A stretch of 64,000 bases of DNA from DAIODI01 sp046349255. GTDB taxonomy: Bacteria; Pseudomonadota; Alphaproteobacteria; Rhizobiales; Aestuariivirgaceae. A program made the translations under genes and the position numbers. The notes beneath the pieces are model-generated. The model was not told where the DNA came from. It did no database searches and saw only the letters and a list, made by a program, of their open reading frames with translations. Shown piece after piece: positions 40,687 through 49,990 of this stretch. Numbering within the stretch: position 1 is the first letter of the stretch; every line of letters begins with the position of its first letter. The DNA is taken from NCBI GenBank assembly GCA_046349255.1, contig JAXMCR010000005.1:372001-436000 (forward strand), written 5' to 3'.

Positions 40687-40706
40687 GTTACCTAGGACGT
40701 TACCTA
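40687..40706 (+). repeat. Paired GTTACCTA repeats near the island's right end
   Basis: GTTACCTA at 40687-40694 and 40699-40706, 12 nt apart, embedded in a CCTTGG/CCAAGG dyad. Counterpart of the pair at 21408 by the integrase; likely arm-type sites. Confidence 0.55.
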
Positions 40707-40752
40707 GGCCCAAGGGAGCAGTTTTGAAAACTACCTAAATATTTGAAATTGT

Positions 40753-40828
<76 letters not shown>

Positions 40829-41044
40829 GCACCATTGACGAGGCCGCCGGCGAGGGCGGCCTTCGGAAGTGGCGCGGGTTATACGGGATGGCCCTTGTCC
40901 TGTCCAGCGTGCAAGTGAGCATCGGAATGGCTGCTCCCGCTGCGGTTTTCCTGCGGAATCCGGCGATCACGATCCCGTGAATGAGCGGTCTGACTCCGGT
41001 TCGGCCTCGTTTGCTCCTCGGGACCCAAAAGCTGGAGATCGACC

Positions 41045-41395
41045 GTGAGACTCGCCGTTATCGCCTTCGCCGCCTTTGCCGCCATCCAACCCGCCATCGC
41101 TGCCGAAACTGCAACTGGCGACCAGATCAAGAGCGCAATCTCCGGCAACACCGTGCAGGGAAGCATGGTCGCCACGGGCGTCTACAGCGAGTTCTATGAT
41201 GCCGACGGGACGATCCGCGGCAAGGACTACAAGGGCAAGTGGCGCGTCGACGGCGATCGGATGTGCTTCGCCTACGGGACCGACCCGGAAGCGTGCTGGA
41301 ACGTCCGCCTCGACGGCACGACCGTCACCTGGGTCAAGGACGGCAAGGACGACGGCACGGGCACGATCGTGACCGGCAATCCGAACGGGTTCTGA
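41045..41395 (+). CDS. Small conserved exported protein
   Basis: 116 residues starting at a GTG with GGAG eight bases before it. Signal peptide (RLAVIAFAAFAAIQPAIAAE). The mature part (NTVQGSMVATGVYSEFYDAD, GTIRGKDYKGKWRVDGDRMC, FAYGTDPEACWNVRLDG, VTWVKDGKDDGTGTIVTGNP) is a small all-beta domain with two cysteines that could pair, of a type common in Rhizobiales. Periplasmic; function unknown. It converges on the RND pump gene. Confidence 0.8.
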   Translation: MRLAVIAFAAFAAIQPAIAAETATGDQIKSAISGNTVQGSMVATGVYSEFYDADGTIRGKDYKGKWRVDGDRMCFAYGTDPEACWNVRLDGTTVTWVKDGKDDGTGTIVTGNPNGF

Positions 41396-41417
41396 CCACC
41401 GGCCAAATCGGCGCGCG

Positions 41418-44400
41418 TCAGGGCACGTTTTCCGGCACTTTCCCGGCTGCCTCCACCGTCTCGTCGCCATGCCCGCCGACCTTCGGCTGGCCTATCCCCG
41501 CGAGCCGGTGCACGCGCTCCCGCAGGGCCTGCATGATTACGTAGAGGCCCGGAATGACGAAGATGCCGATCACCGCGGCTGCGAGCATGCCGCCGAACAC
41601 GGCTGAGCCGACCGAGCGTCGGCTCGCCGCGCCGGCGCCCTCCGCGACCACCAGCGGCAAAAGGCCCAGGATGAACGCGAAGCTCGTCATCATGATCGCG
41701 CGGAACCGCAGCTTTGCGCCCTCGAGCGCCGCGGCGACGATGTCCGCGCCGTGGCGGCGCTGCTCGATCGCGAACTCGAAGATGAGAATCGCGTTCTTGG
41801 CCGCGAGCGCCACGAGCACGATGAGGCCGATCTGGGCGTAGATGTTGTTGTCGAGCTTCATCGCGATGAGGAAGCCCATCGCGCCCGCGATCGCCACCGT
41901 CACGGACAGCATCACGCCCACGGGAAGGAGCCAGCTCTCGTAGAGCGCCACGAGGAAGAGATAGGCGAACAGGATCGACAGCGCGAAGATGAAGCCCGTC
42001 TGGCCGGATGCTTCCTTCTCCTGGAGCGCCGTTCCCGTCCACGAGTAGCTGTAGCCCGCCGGGAGTGTCGTCGCCGAGATCTGCTCCATGGCGGCGAGCG
42101 CCTCGCCTGAGGAGACGCCCGGCGCGGGGCTGCCGTTCACCGTGATCGAGCGCACGTTGTTGTAGCGCGTGATCGACGCCGGCGCGACCTGCAGGGCAAC
42201 CTCCGCCACGGCGCGCAACGGCACCATCTCGCCCTTCGCGTTGCGGACGTAGATGCGGAAGACGTCGTCGATCGTCATGCGGTTCTCGGGCTTGGCGATC
42301 AGCATCACGTTCCACGTGCGCCCGAGCATGTTGAAATCGTTCACGTAGAAGCCGCCGAGCGCTGCCTGCATCGCCTGGAACACGTCCGACACCTGGACGC
42401 CGAGCATCTGCAACCGCTCGCGGTCGAGGTCGAGGCGAATCTGCGGCGTCGAGACCGAGAAGGTCGTGAAGACGCCGCGCAGCTTCGGATCCTGGTTTGC
42501 CGCGAACGTGAGTCCGCGCGCCACGGCGGCCAGCGTCTCGGGGCTCTTTCCTTCCAGATCGTTGAGCTGGTACTCGAAGCCAGATCCGGTGCCGAGGCCG
42601 ATGATGGGCGGCAGGTTGAAGGCGAAGACCTGCGCCGCCGTCAGCGTGGCGAACTTGGCCTGGAGTTTCCGGATCAGCCCCTGCGCCGACTCGGCCGAAC
42701 CGTGCCGCTCCTCGAACGGCTTCAGCAGCGCCACGAAGAACGCGCGGTTCGACTGCGCCATGCCGTCTAGCATCGAGTAGCCGACGATCGAGATCGACTT
42801 GTCGATCGCGGGCTCCTCCTCGATGATCTTGTTGATCTGCGCGACGACCTCCGCGGTGCGGTTCACGGAGGCGCCGGGCGGAAGCTGCGCCTCCATGAAG
42901 AATGCGCCCTGATCCTCGTCGGGCAGAAAGCCCGTTGGCACCTGCCGCATGAGGAGCACGGCGAGCGCGGTGGCCGCCGCCACGGCCAACAGCGTCAGGA
43001 TCGGAAACCGCACCAAAGGCCGGCACAGTGCCACGTAGCCGTCGCGGATGCGGTCGATGATGCGCGACAGGAATCCCAGGATGCCGGTCGGCTTGCCGTG
43101 GCCCGACAGCACCAGCGAACAGAGCGCCGGCGACAGCGTCAGCGCGTTGACGGCCGAGATCAGCATCGAGACCGACACCGCCATGGCGAACTGCTTGTAG
43201 AGTTCGCCCGAGAGGCCAGGGATGAACGCCGTCGGCACGAACACCGACAGGAGCACGAGCGTGATGCCGAGGATCGGCGCGGTGATCTCGCCCATCGCCT
43301 TCTTCGTCGCGTCCGCGGTCGAGAGGTGCGGCTCCTCCTCCATGATGCGCTCGACGTTCTCGACCACCACGATCGCGTCGTCGACGACGATGCCGATCGC
43401 CAGCACCAGCGCGAGCAGCGATACCGTGTTCGCCGAGAAGCCGAACGCCAGCATCACCGCGAAGGTGCCGATCAGCGCCACCGGCACGGCGACCACCGGC
43501 ACGATGGTGGCCCGGAACTTCGCGAGGAAGATCAGCACCACGATGGCGACGAGGATGAAGGCCTCGAACAGCGTCTTCTGTACCTCGTGGATCGTGTCCT
43601 TCACGAACACGGTCGTGTCATAGGCGAAGGTGTAGTCGAGACCTTCGGGAAAGCGCTTCTTGAGTTCGTCCATCGCCTTGCGCACGCCGTTGGCGACGGC
43701 CACGGCGTTGGCGCCGGGCGCCTGGTATACCTGGATGCCGGCGCCGGGCTTGCCGTTGAGCAGGCTGTAGATGTCGGAGGACTTTGCGCCGAGCGTCACG
43801 CGCGCGATGTCGCCCACGCGCACCGTGCTGCCGTCGGGATTGGCGCGCACGATGATGCGCTCGAACTCCTCCTTCGTCTCCAATCGCCCTTGCGTGGTGA
43901 TCGTGATCTGGAAGCGCGCGTCCTCTGTGATCGGTGCTCCGCCGACGCGGCCGACCGCCGCCTGGACGTTCTGTGCACGGATCGCCTTGATCACGTCGCC
44001 GGTGGTGAGACCGAGCGAGGTGAGCCGCTCGAGGTCGACCTCGATTGTCATCGCGTAGTCGAGCGCGCCGAAGAGGCTCGCCGAGCCGACGCCCGGAACG
44101 CGCGCCAGCGTGTCGAGCACGTTGATCGTCACGTAGTTGGAGAGGAACAGCGTGTCGTACTTGTTCGTCGGCGAATAGAGCACCGGGATCTGCAGCAGCG
44201 CGGACGAACGCTTCGCCACGATGACGCCGTTGCGGGTCACCTCCTCGGGCAGCTTCGGCGAGGCGAGCTGCACGCGGTTCAGCACGTTCACGGTGTTGAT
44301 GTCGGGATCGGTGCCGACCTTGAACGAGACGGAAAGCGTGTACGACCCGTCGTTGCCGGAGGTCGACTTCATGTAGATCATGTTGTCGACGCCGTTGACC

Positions 44401-44606
44401 TGCGACTCGATGAGCTGGCCGACCGTCTTTTCGACAACCTCGGCAGAGGCGCCGGGATAGGAGGCCGTCACCGACACCTGCGGCGGCACGATGTCGGGGA
44501 ACTGCGCGACCGGGATTCGGAACAGCGCGAGCGCGCCGGCGATCGTGATCACCACCGAGATGACGATCGCGAGGCGGGGACGATCGACGAACAGCGAGGA
44601 CAGCAT
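41418..44606 (-). CDS. RND efflux transporter, HAE1 (AcrB/MexB-like) permease
   Basis: 1062 residues, full length. Starts MLSSLFVDRPRLAIVISVVI; 12 helices in two repeats with large periplasmic loops after helices 1 and 7. Proton-relay pair DD in GIVVDDAIVVVENVER (helix 4). FPDIVPPQVSVTASYPGAS and SGELYKQFAMAVSVSMLISA are HAE1 signatures. Trimeric inner-membrane drug/proton antiporter. It follows the adaptor gene by 22 nt on the same strand. No outer-membrane TolC-type gene or regulator is adjacent. Confidence 0.95.
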   Translation of the reverse strand: MLSSLFVDRPRLAIVISVVITIAGALALFRIPVAQFPDIVPPQVSVTASYPGASAEVVEKTVGQLIESQVNGVDNMIYMKSTSGNDGSYTLSVSFKVGTDPDINTVNVLNRVQLASPKLPEEVTRNGVIVAKRSSALLQIPVLYSPTNKYDTLFLSNYVTINVLDTLARVPGVGSASLFGALDYAMTIEVDLERLTSLGLTTGDVIKAIRAQNVQAAVGRVGGAPITEDARFQITITTQGRLETKEEFERIIVRANPDGSTVRVGDIARVTLGAKSSDIYSLLNGKPGAGIQVYQAPGANAVAVANGVRKAMDELKKRFPEGLDYTFAYDTTVFVKDTIHEVQKTLFEAFILVAIVVLIFLAKFRATIVPVVAVPVALIGTFAVMLAFGFSANTVSLLALVLAIGIVVDDAIVVVENVERIMEEEPHLSTADATKKAMGEITAPILGITLVLLSVFVPTAFIPGLSGELYKQFAMAVSVSMLISAVNALTLSPALCSLVLSGHGKPTGILGFLSRIIDRIRDGYVALCRPLVRFPILTLLAVAAATALAVLLMRQVPTGFLPDEDQGAFFMEAQLPPGASVNRTAEVVAQINKIIEEEPAIDKSISIVGYSMLDGMAQSNRAFFVALLKPFEERHGSAESAQGLIRKLQAKFATLTAAQVFAFNLPPIIGLGTGSGFEYQLNDLEGKSPETLAAVARGLTFAANQDPKLRGVFTTFSVSTPQIRLDLDRERLQMLGVQVSDVFQAMQAALGGFYVNDFNMLGRTWNVMLIAKPENRMTIDDVFRIYVRNAKGEMVPLRAVAEVALQVAPASITRYNNVRSITVNGSPAPGVSSGEALAAMEQISATTLPAGYSYSWTGTALQEKEASGQTGFIFALSILFAYLFLVALYESWLLPVGVMLSVTVAIAGAMGFLIAMKLDNNIYAQIGLIVLVALAAKNAILIFEFAIEQRRHGADIVAAALEGAKLRFRAIMMTSFAFILGLLPLVVAEGAGAASRRSVGSAVFGGMLAAAVIGIFVIPGLYVIMQALRERVHRLAGIGQPKVGGHGDETVEAAGKVPENVP

Positions 44607-44628
44607 GGCCCGCTCTCCCGTTGCGCGC

Positions 44629-45762
44629 TTAGAGGCTGCCGATGGTGTTCGGCACCACCGTGGGCGTCACCACCGCACCGGGCCGCGCGCGCTGCTGGCC
44701 TTCGATGATCACCTTGTCGCCGGTGGCAAGCCCTTCCTGCACGATCGCCATGCCCGAGCGGTACTGGCCGAGCTTGATGCGCTTCACCTCGACCTTGTCG
44801 CCCTCGCCAACGACGAGGACGAACGGCCCCTGCTGGTCGATCGCGATCGCCGACTGCGGGATGACGATCTGCTTTACCGGCGTGCCGAGTTCGAGCACGA
44901 CTCGCACAGACATGCCGTCGACGAGGAGGCCCTTGGGGTTCGGGAACTGGGCGCGGGCGGTGACGCTGTCCGTCGTCTGGCTCGCCTCGACGTCGAGCAG
45001 CGAGACGTTGCCGGCGTCGGCGTAGGGCTTGCCGTTGGCGAGGATGAGCGACGTCTTGACCTGCGTCGCCTGCTGGTCGGACGACTGGTAGTTCAGGATG
45101 TCGCGCTGCGTGATCGGGAACGTCACGTAGATCGGGTCGTTGCTGACGATCGTCGCGAGCACGCCGGAGTCGGGGCCGACGAGATTGCCCGGGGTCACCT
45201 TCGCCGGACCGATGCGGCCGTCGATCGGCGCGATGATGTCGGTCCAGGAGAGGTTGATCTCCTTCTGCCGCACGGCCGCCTGCGCCTGCAGCACGTCGCC
45301 CTTCGCCTTGCCTTCGCTCGCGGTGCGCTCGTCCATGGTCGACTGCGAGATCGTGCCCTTCTTGACGAGTTCGGCGCCTCGGTCGAGCTGCAGCTGCGCG
45401 TTCTTCAGAAGCGCTTCGGCCGCGGCGAGATTCGCCTTCGCTTGGTCGAGCTCCGCCTGGAACGGCGCCTTGTCGATGACGAACAGGACCTCGCCCTTCT
45501 TCACGGGCTGCCCTTCCTTGAACAGCCGCTGGTCGAGGAAGCCTGTGACGCGGGCGCGGATGTCCACTTTCTCTGCCGCCTGCACGCGGCCGAGGAACTC
45601 GTGGCGTTCGGCAAGATCGGTCTGTTCGGCGAGCGACACGATCACCGCCGGCGGCGGGGCTTGCGCGGGTGCGGCAGTCTGGGCTCGGGCCGGACTGAGC
45701 GCGAGCGCGGCGCAGATCAGCACCGGGACCATTCGGATGATCATCGAGGCCGTGCGCATCAT
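44629..45762 (-). CDS. RND efflux periplasmic adaptor (membrane fusion protein)
   Basis: 377 residues, GGGAGGGC before the ATG at 45762. Signal peptide MIIRMVPVLICAALALSPAR. Lipoyl half-motifs VDIRARVTGFLDQRLFKEGQ and SWTDIIAPIDGRIGPAKV flank a coiled-coil hairpin (AELDQAKANLAAAEALLKNA, QLQLDRGAELVKKG). A beta-barrel and membrane-proximal domain follow. No lipobox cysteine, so it is soluble or held by the uncleaved signal. It joins the RND permease to an outer-membrane channel encoded elsewhere. Confidence 0.94.
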   Translation of the reverse strand: MMRTASMIIRMVPVLICAALALSPARAQTAAPAQAPPPAVIVSLAEQTDLAERHEFLGRVQAAEKVDIRARVTGFLDQRLFKEGQPVKKGEVLFVIDKAPFQAELDQAKANLAAAEALLKNAQLQLDRGAELVKKGTISQSTMDERTASEGKAKGDVLQAQAAVRQKEINLSWTDIIAPIDGRIGPAKVTPGNLVGPDSGVLATIVSNDPIYVTFPITQRDILNYQSSDQQATQVKTSLILANGKPYADAGNVSLLDVEASQTTDSVTARAQFPNPKGLLVDGMSVRVVLELGTPVKQIVIPQSAIAIDQQGPFVLVVGEGDKVEVKRIKLGQYRSGMAIVQEGLATGDKVIIEGQQRARPGAVVTPTVVPNTIGSL

Positions 45763-45811
45763 GCCCTCCCAAGGATTCGGTTAGAGCTCAGACCCTAGCA
45801 TGGGGACATCC

Positions 45812-46018
45812 TCAGTGCTTGACCTTCCCGGAGTCCGGGGCGGGCAGATTTTCTTCCTCGAGGTCGGGCGTCTCGTCCACGGGGATCGCGTAGTTGCCGC
45901 CGAGCCATCGGTTGAGGTCGACGTCCGCGCATCGCTTGGAACAGAACGGCTTGTACTGATCCGTCGCCGGCTTGCCGCAGATCGGGCATCTCGGCGTCTT
46001 GCGCCCGGCTTCGCTCAC
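45812..46018 (-). CDS. yacG: YacG family zinc-ribbon DNA gyrase inhibitor
   Basis: 68 residues from a GTG at 46018 that overlaps the maf stop (GTGA). Zinc ribbon CPICGKP ... FCSKRC in the CX2C-X15-CX3C layout, followed by ADVDLNRWLGGNYAIP, the family signature, and an acidic tail (DETPDLEEENLPAPDSGK). In E. coli the protein binds GyrB and blocks DNA binding. Position after maf is conserved in alphaproteobacteria. Confidence 0.93.
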   Translation of the reverse strand: MSEAGRKTPRCPICGKPATDQYKPFCSKRCADVDLNRWLGGNYAIPVDETPDLEEENLPAPDSGKVKH

Positions 46019-46656
46019 ACGAGCTCCGTCGCCGCGTTGAGCCACGTCTGGTACACGGGGTAGCCCGCTCCCTCGAGCAGCGCCACCGTCTCGTACAGCG
46101 GCAGGCCGACCACGCTCGAATGCGAACCGTTCAGTGCGCGGACAAAGCTTTCCGCCCGGCCCTGGATCGCGTATGCGCCGGCCTTGCCGCGCCACTCGCC
46201 GCTGGTGAGATAGGTCTCGAGGTCCTCGCGCGTCAGCCGCTTGAAGCGCACCTTGGTGTCGACGACGCGGCTCGACGTCCGCCCCGACGGAGCGACGACG
46301 GCAATCGCCGTGTAGACGTGGTGCGACCGTCCGGACAAAAGTTTCAGCGCCCGCGCGGCGTCTTCGGGCGTGTCGGGTTTCGGCACGATGCGGCGGCCGA
46401 CCGCGACCACCGTGTCCGCGGCGACGATGAAGCGCTTCGGCCCGATCTGGTTGACGGTCGGCGCCTGCGCGGCCGCTTTGGCCTTGTCGAGCGCGAGCCT
46501 CAACGCCAGCGCGCGCGGCGTCTCGCGGCGGCCCGGCGTCTCGTCGACGTCGACGGGATAGAGCAGATCGGGCGCGAGACCCGCGCGTTCGAGCAACGCG
46601 AGCCGGCGCGGCGACGCGCTCGCCAGAATGAGCTTCACGGTCGGCTGCTCGTTCAT
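46015..46656 (-). CDS. maf: Maf-like nucleoside triphosphate pyrophosphatase
   Basis: 213 residues. LILASASPRRLALLERAGL is the Maf signature, VDVDETPGRRETPRALALRL and FIVAADTVVAVGRRIVPKP the second and third motifs, with AYAIQGRAESFVRALNGSHSSVVGLPL (in parts) near the end. The enzyme hydrolyses non-canonical or standard NTPs to NMPs. Lies between infA and yacG as usual. Confidence 0.95.
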   Translation of the reverse strand: MNEQPTVKLILASASPRRLALLERAGLAPDLLYPVDVDETPGRRETPRALALRLALDKAKAAAQAPTVNQIGPKRFIVAADTVVAVGRRIVPKPDTPEDAARALKLLSGRSHHVYTAIAVVAPSGRTSSRVVDTKVRFKRLTREDLETYLTSGEWRGKAGAYAIQGRAESFVRALNGSHSSVVGLPLYETVALLEGAGYPVYQTWLNAATELV

Positions 46657-46681
46657 GGCCGGCGCCCTCGGGCGGTGGGAG

Positions 46682-46900
46682 TTACTTGAAGCGGTAGGTG
46701 ATGCGACCCTTGGTGAGGTCGTACGGCGTCATCTCGACCATCACCTTGTCGCCGGCGAGCACCCTGATCCGGTTCTTGCGCATCTTGCCTGCGGTGTGCG
46801 CGATGATCTGGTGCCCGTTGTCGAGCTTCACGCGGAACGTCGCGTTCGGCAGAAGCTCGCTCACGACTCCTTCGAATTCCAGAAGTTCTTCCTTGGCCAT
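46682..46900 (-). CDS. infA: Translation initiation factor IF-1
   Basis: 72 residues from the ATG at 46900 with GGAGG just upstream. MAKEELLEFEGVVSELLPNA, TFRVKLDNGHQIIAHTAGKM and RVLAGDKVMVEMTPYDLTKG are diagnostic of the single OB-fold of IF-1, which binds the A site of the 30S subunit. Essential gene in a conserved neighbourhood. Confidence 0.98.
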   Translation of the reverse strand: MAKEELLEFEGVVSELLPNATFRVKLDNGHQIIAHTAGKMRKNRIRVLAGDKVMVEMTPYDLTKGRITYRFK

Positions 46901-46979
46901 GCCCCTCCATCCTAGGGTCCTTTGAAACGCGCCGGACAATGGCCGCGTTCCCCCAAGAAATCAAGCCGCACCGGCGATG

Positions 46980-47429
46980 CTAGACGCCGCGCGCGGCGAG
47001 CGTTCCGAACCGGGCGCGGATGCGCTTCACGAGCCCGTCGCGCACCGCCCGGTAGCTGTCGAGGATCTGCTCGCGGCTGCCCGTGGCGACGGAGGGGTCC
47101 ATGGTCGGCCAGTACTCGGCGATGATCGAGTTGGTGCGGGTGAGCTCCAGCGCCTTGTGGTGCGCCTCGGGCGAGAGCGACACCACCACGTCGAACGAGG
47201 AGGAATCCTCGATGTCGTCGAACGATTTCGGCCGGAACTTCCCGAGCTCGATGCCCATCTCGTGCAGCACCGCGTCGACGAACGGGTCGCGCTCGCCGGG
47301 GCGCACGCCGCAGGAGGCGACGTAGACCTTGTGCCCGTAGAAGTGGCGCATGATCGCCTCCGCCATGGGCGAGCGGATAACGTTCTGGCTGCAGGCGAAG
47401 AGCACAGCCTGGGGAAGGTCGCCGGCCAT
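46980..47429 (-). CDS. Low-molecular-weight phosphatase family protein
   Basis: 149 residues. The phosphate loop CSQNVIRS fits C-X5-R-S of LMW protein tyrosine phosphatases and ArsC-type arsenate reductases; the usual DP pair near the end appears in TMDPSVATG. FACSQNVIRSPMAEAIMRHF is typical of the rhizobial infA-linked member. Biochemical role of this member is not settled. Ten bases separate it from UPF0262. Confidence 0.9.
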   Translation of the reverse strand: MAGDLPQAVLFACSQNVIRSPMAEAIMRHFYGHKVYVASCGVRPGERDPFVDAVLHEMGIELGKFRPKSFDDIEDSSSFDVVVSLSPEAHHKALELTRTNSIIAEYWPTMDPSVATGSREQILDSYRAVRDGLVKRIRARFGTLAARGV

Positions 47430-47438
47430 GGGGACGCC

Positions 47439-47942
47439 TTAGCCGCGCCAGTGCAGGACACAGACGAGCGTGAACAGACGCCGGGCGGTGTCGAAATCGA
47501 TCTCCACCTTCCCGTTCAGCCGCTCGAGCAGCAGTTCGCTTCCCTCGTTGTGGAGGCCGCGCCGCGCCATGTCGATCGTCTCGATCTGGCTCGGCGTCGC
47601 GGTGCGGATCGCCTGGTAGTAGCTTTCGCAGATCATGAAGTAGTCCTTCACGATCCGCCGGAAGGGCGATAGCGCAAGCCCGATGATCAGACACGGCGCG
47701 GCCGCCTTGTCCTTGATGTCGAACACCAGGCGGTTGTCGGCAATCGAGAGCCTGAGGTCGTAGGGGCCCGAGTCGCGCCCCGGCAGGCGGAAGGTGTTGT
47801 CCTCGAGGAGGTCGTAGATCGCGACCTTGCGCTCGTGCTCGATGTCCGGATTGGGTGCGGCGGCCAGCGACTCGTCGAGGTCGACCGCCTTGAGCTTGTC
47901 GGTCGCCGACGGCTTGGAGGGCGCTTCCGGGGCGTCCGACAT
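47439..47942 (-). CDS. UPF0262 family protein
   Basis: 167 residues from the ATG at 47942, which shares a base with the stop of the DUF2948 gene (TGATG). Central motif DIEHERKVAIYDLLEDNTFR, then SGPYDLRLSIADNRLVFDIK, LSPFRRIVKDYFMICESYYQ and IDMARRGLHNEGSELL, all family hallmarks. Unknown function, restricted to alphaproteobacteria. Confidence 0.93.
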   Translation of the reverse strand: MSDAPEAPSKPSATDKLKAVDLDESLAAAPNPDIEHERKVAIYDLLEDNTFRLPGRDSGPYDLRLSIADNRLVFDIKDKAAAPCLIIGLALSPFRRIVKDYFMICESYYQAIRTATPSQIETIDMARRGLHNEGSELLLERLNGKVEIDFDTARRLFTLVCVLHWRG

Positions 47943-48391
47943 CAGTCGTCCGCCGCGGCCTCGTGGCGGGGGACGCTGTGCGTCTCCCACTCCTCGCCGA
48001 GGTCCTTCAGCGCCACCTCGATGCATTCGACGTCGAGCCGCAGCGCGCCGCCGCCCGCGAACGTGAGTTCGATCTCGCCCTCCGGACCCTGCTTGCCGGG
48101 CAGGAAGCGGATCGCAAGCAGGCTCAGCACGGCGTCCGGGGCATCCCTGCGGATGCGGTGCGAGCGCACCGCCTTCACCCGCGCGATCTGCAGGCCGGTG
48201 CGGCGGCGACGCGCTGCGCCGCGACCGTTGGCGGGCACGCTCTCCCAGTCGAAGCGGTTGGCGACGAGGGCAAGTTTCTCCTGCCCTTTCAGGTACTTGA
48301 GGTCACCCACGGCGAGGATTGCATCCTGCATGTGGGCCGAGACGATGGCGAGATCGTCCTCGTCGAGCGCAGTGAGTTTCAGCGCCGTCAT
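47942..48391 (-). CDS. DUF2948 family protein
   Basis: 149 residues. LKLTALDEDDLAIVSAHMQD and AILAVGDLKYLKGQEKLALV, then ANRFDWES, HRIRRDAPDAVLSLLAIRF and AGGGALRLDVECIEVALKDL match the family. Unknown function. Sits eight bases after murA and overlaps UPF0262; in most rhizobia I would expect hisD between this gene and UPF0262. Confidence 0.92.
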   Translation of the reverse strand: MTALKLTALDEDDLAIVSAHMQDAILAVGDLKYLKGQEKLALVANRFDWESVPANGRGAARRRRTGLQIARVKAVRSHRIRRDAPDAVLSLLAIRFLPGKQGPEGEIELTFAGGGALRLDVECIEVALKDLGEEWETHSVPRHEAAADD

Positions 48392-48399
48392 CCGGCCTC

Positions 48400-49689
<1,290 letters not shown>

Positions 49690-49792
49690 GCGGCCCACCT
49701 TTCCCGAATCGCCCGCAGCCCGCGGGGTCCCACCCCTTGCGGTCCAACGCTTAGAAGCACGGGAGTTTCCGCCCGGCAACCCCTGCCGGCGT

Positions 49793-49990
49793 TCAGGGAT
49801 CCGTCCCGTCCCCCGGACTACCCGTTCCAGAGCTTTCTGGCGGATTTCCGGCGGCGGGCCCGATTCCGTCCGTCCCGTCCTCTTCGCGAATCACGGCAGT
49901 ATCGCGCCGGGCCTCCTTCCGACGGGTTAAATTGGCCCGAAGCGCCTGTTTCAGCCGCTCCTGGCGATCCTCCTTGCGCTGTCCGGTCAT
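49793..49990 (-). CDS. Small basic hypothetical protein
   Basis: 65 residues, starting on an ATGA overlap with the ABC ATPase stop. First half is a charged helix (MTGQRKEDRQERLKQALRAN, LTRRKEARRD), second half a Gly/Pro/Ser-rich tail. Such short proteins upstream of murA are common in Rhizobiales and of unknown role. Confidence 0.65.
   Translation of the reverse strand: MTGQRKEDRQERLKQALRANLTRRKEARRDTAVIREEDGTDGIGPAAGNPPESSGTGSPGDGTDP

Noticed and set aside
43098..44708. A 536-codon plus-strand frame opposite the RND permease
   Set aside because: Extremely Arg/His/Asp-rich product without hydrophobic core; the minus strand encodes an unmistakable AcrB-type protein.
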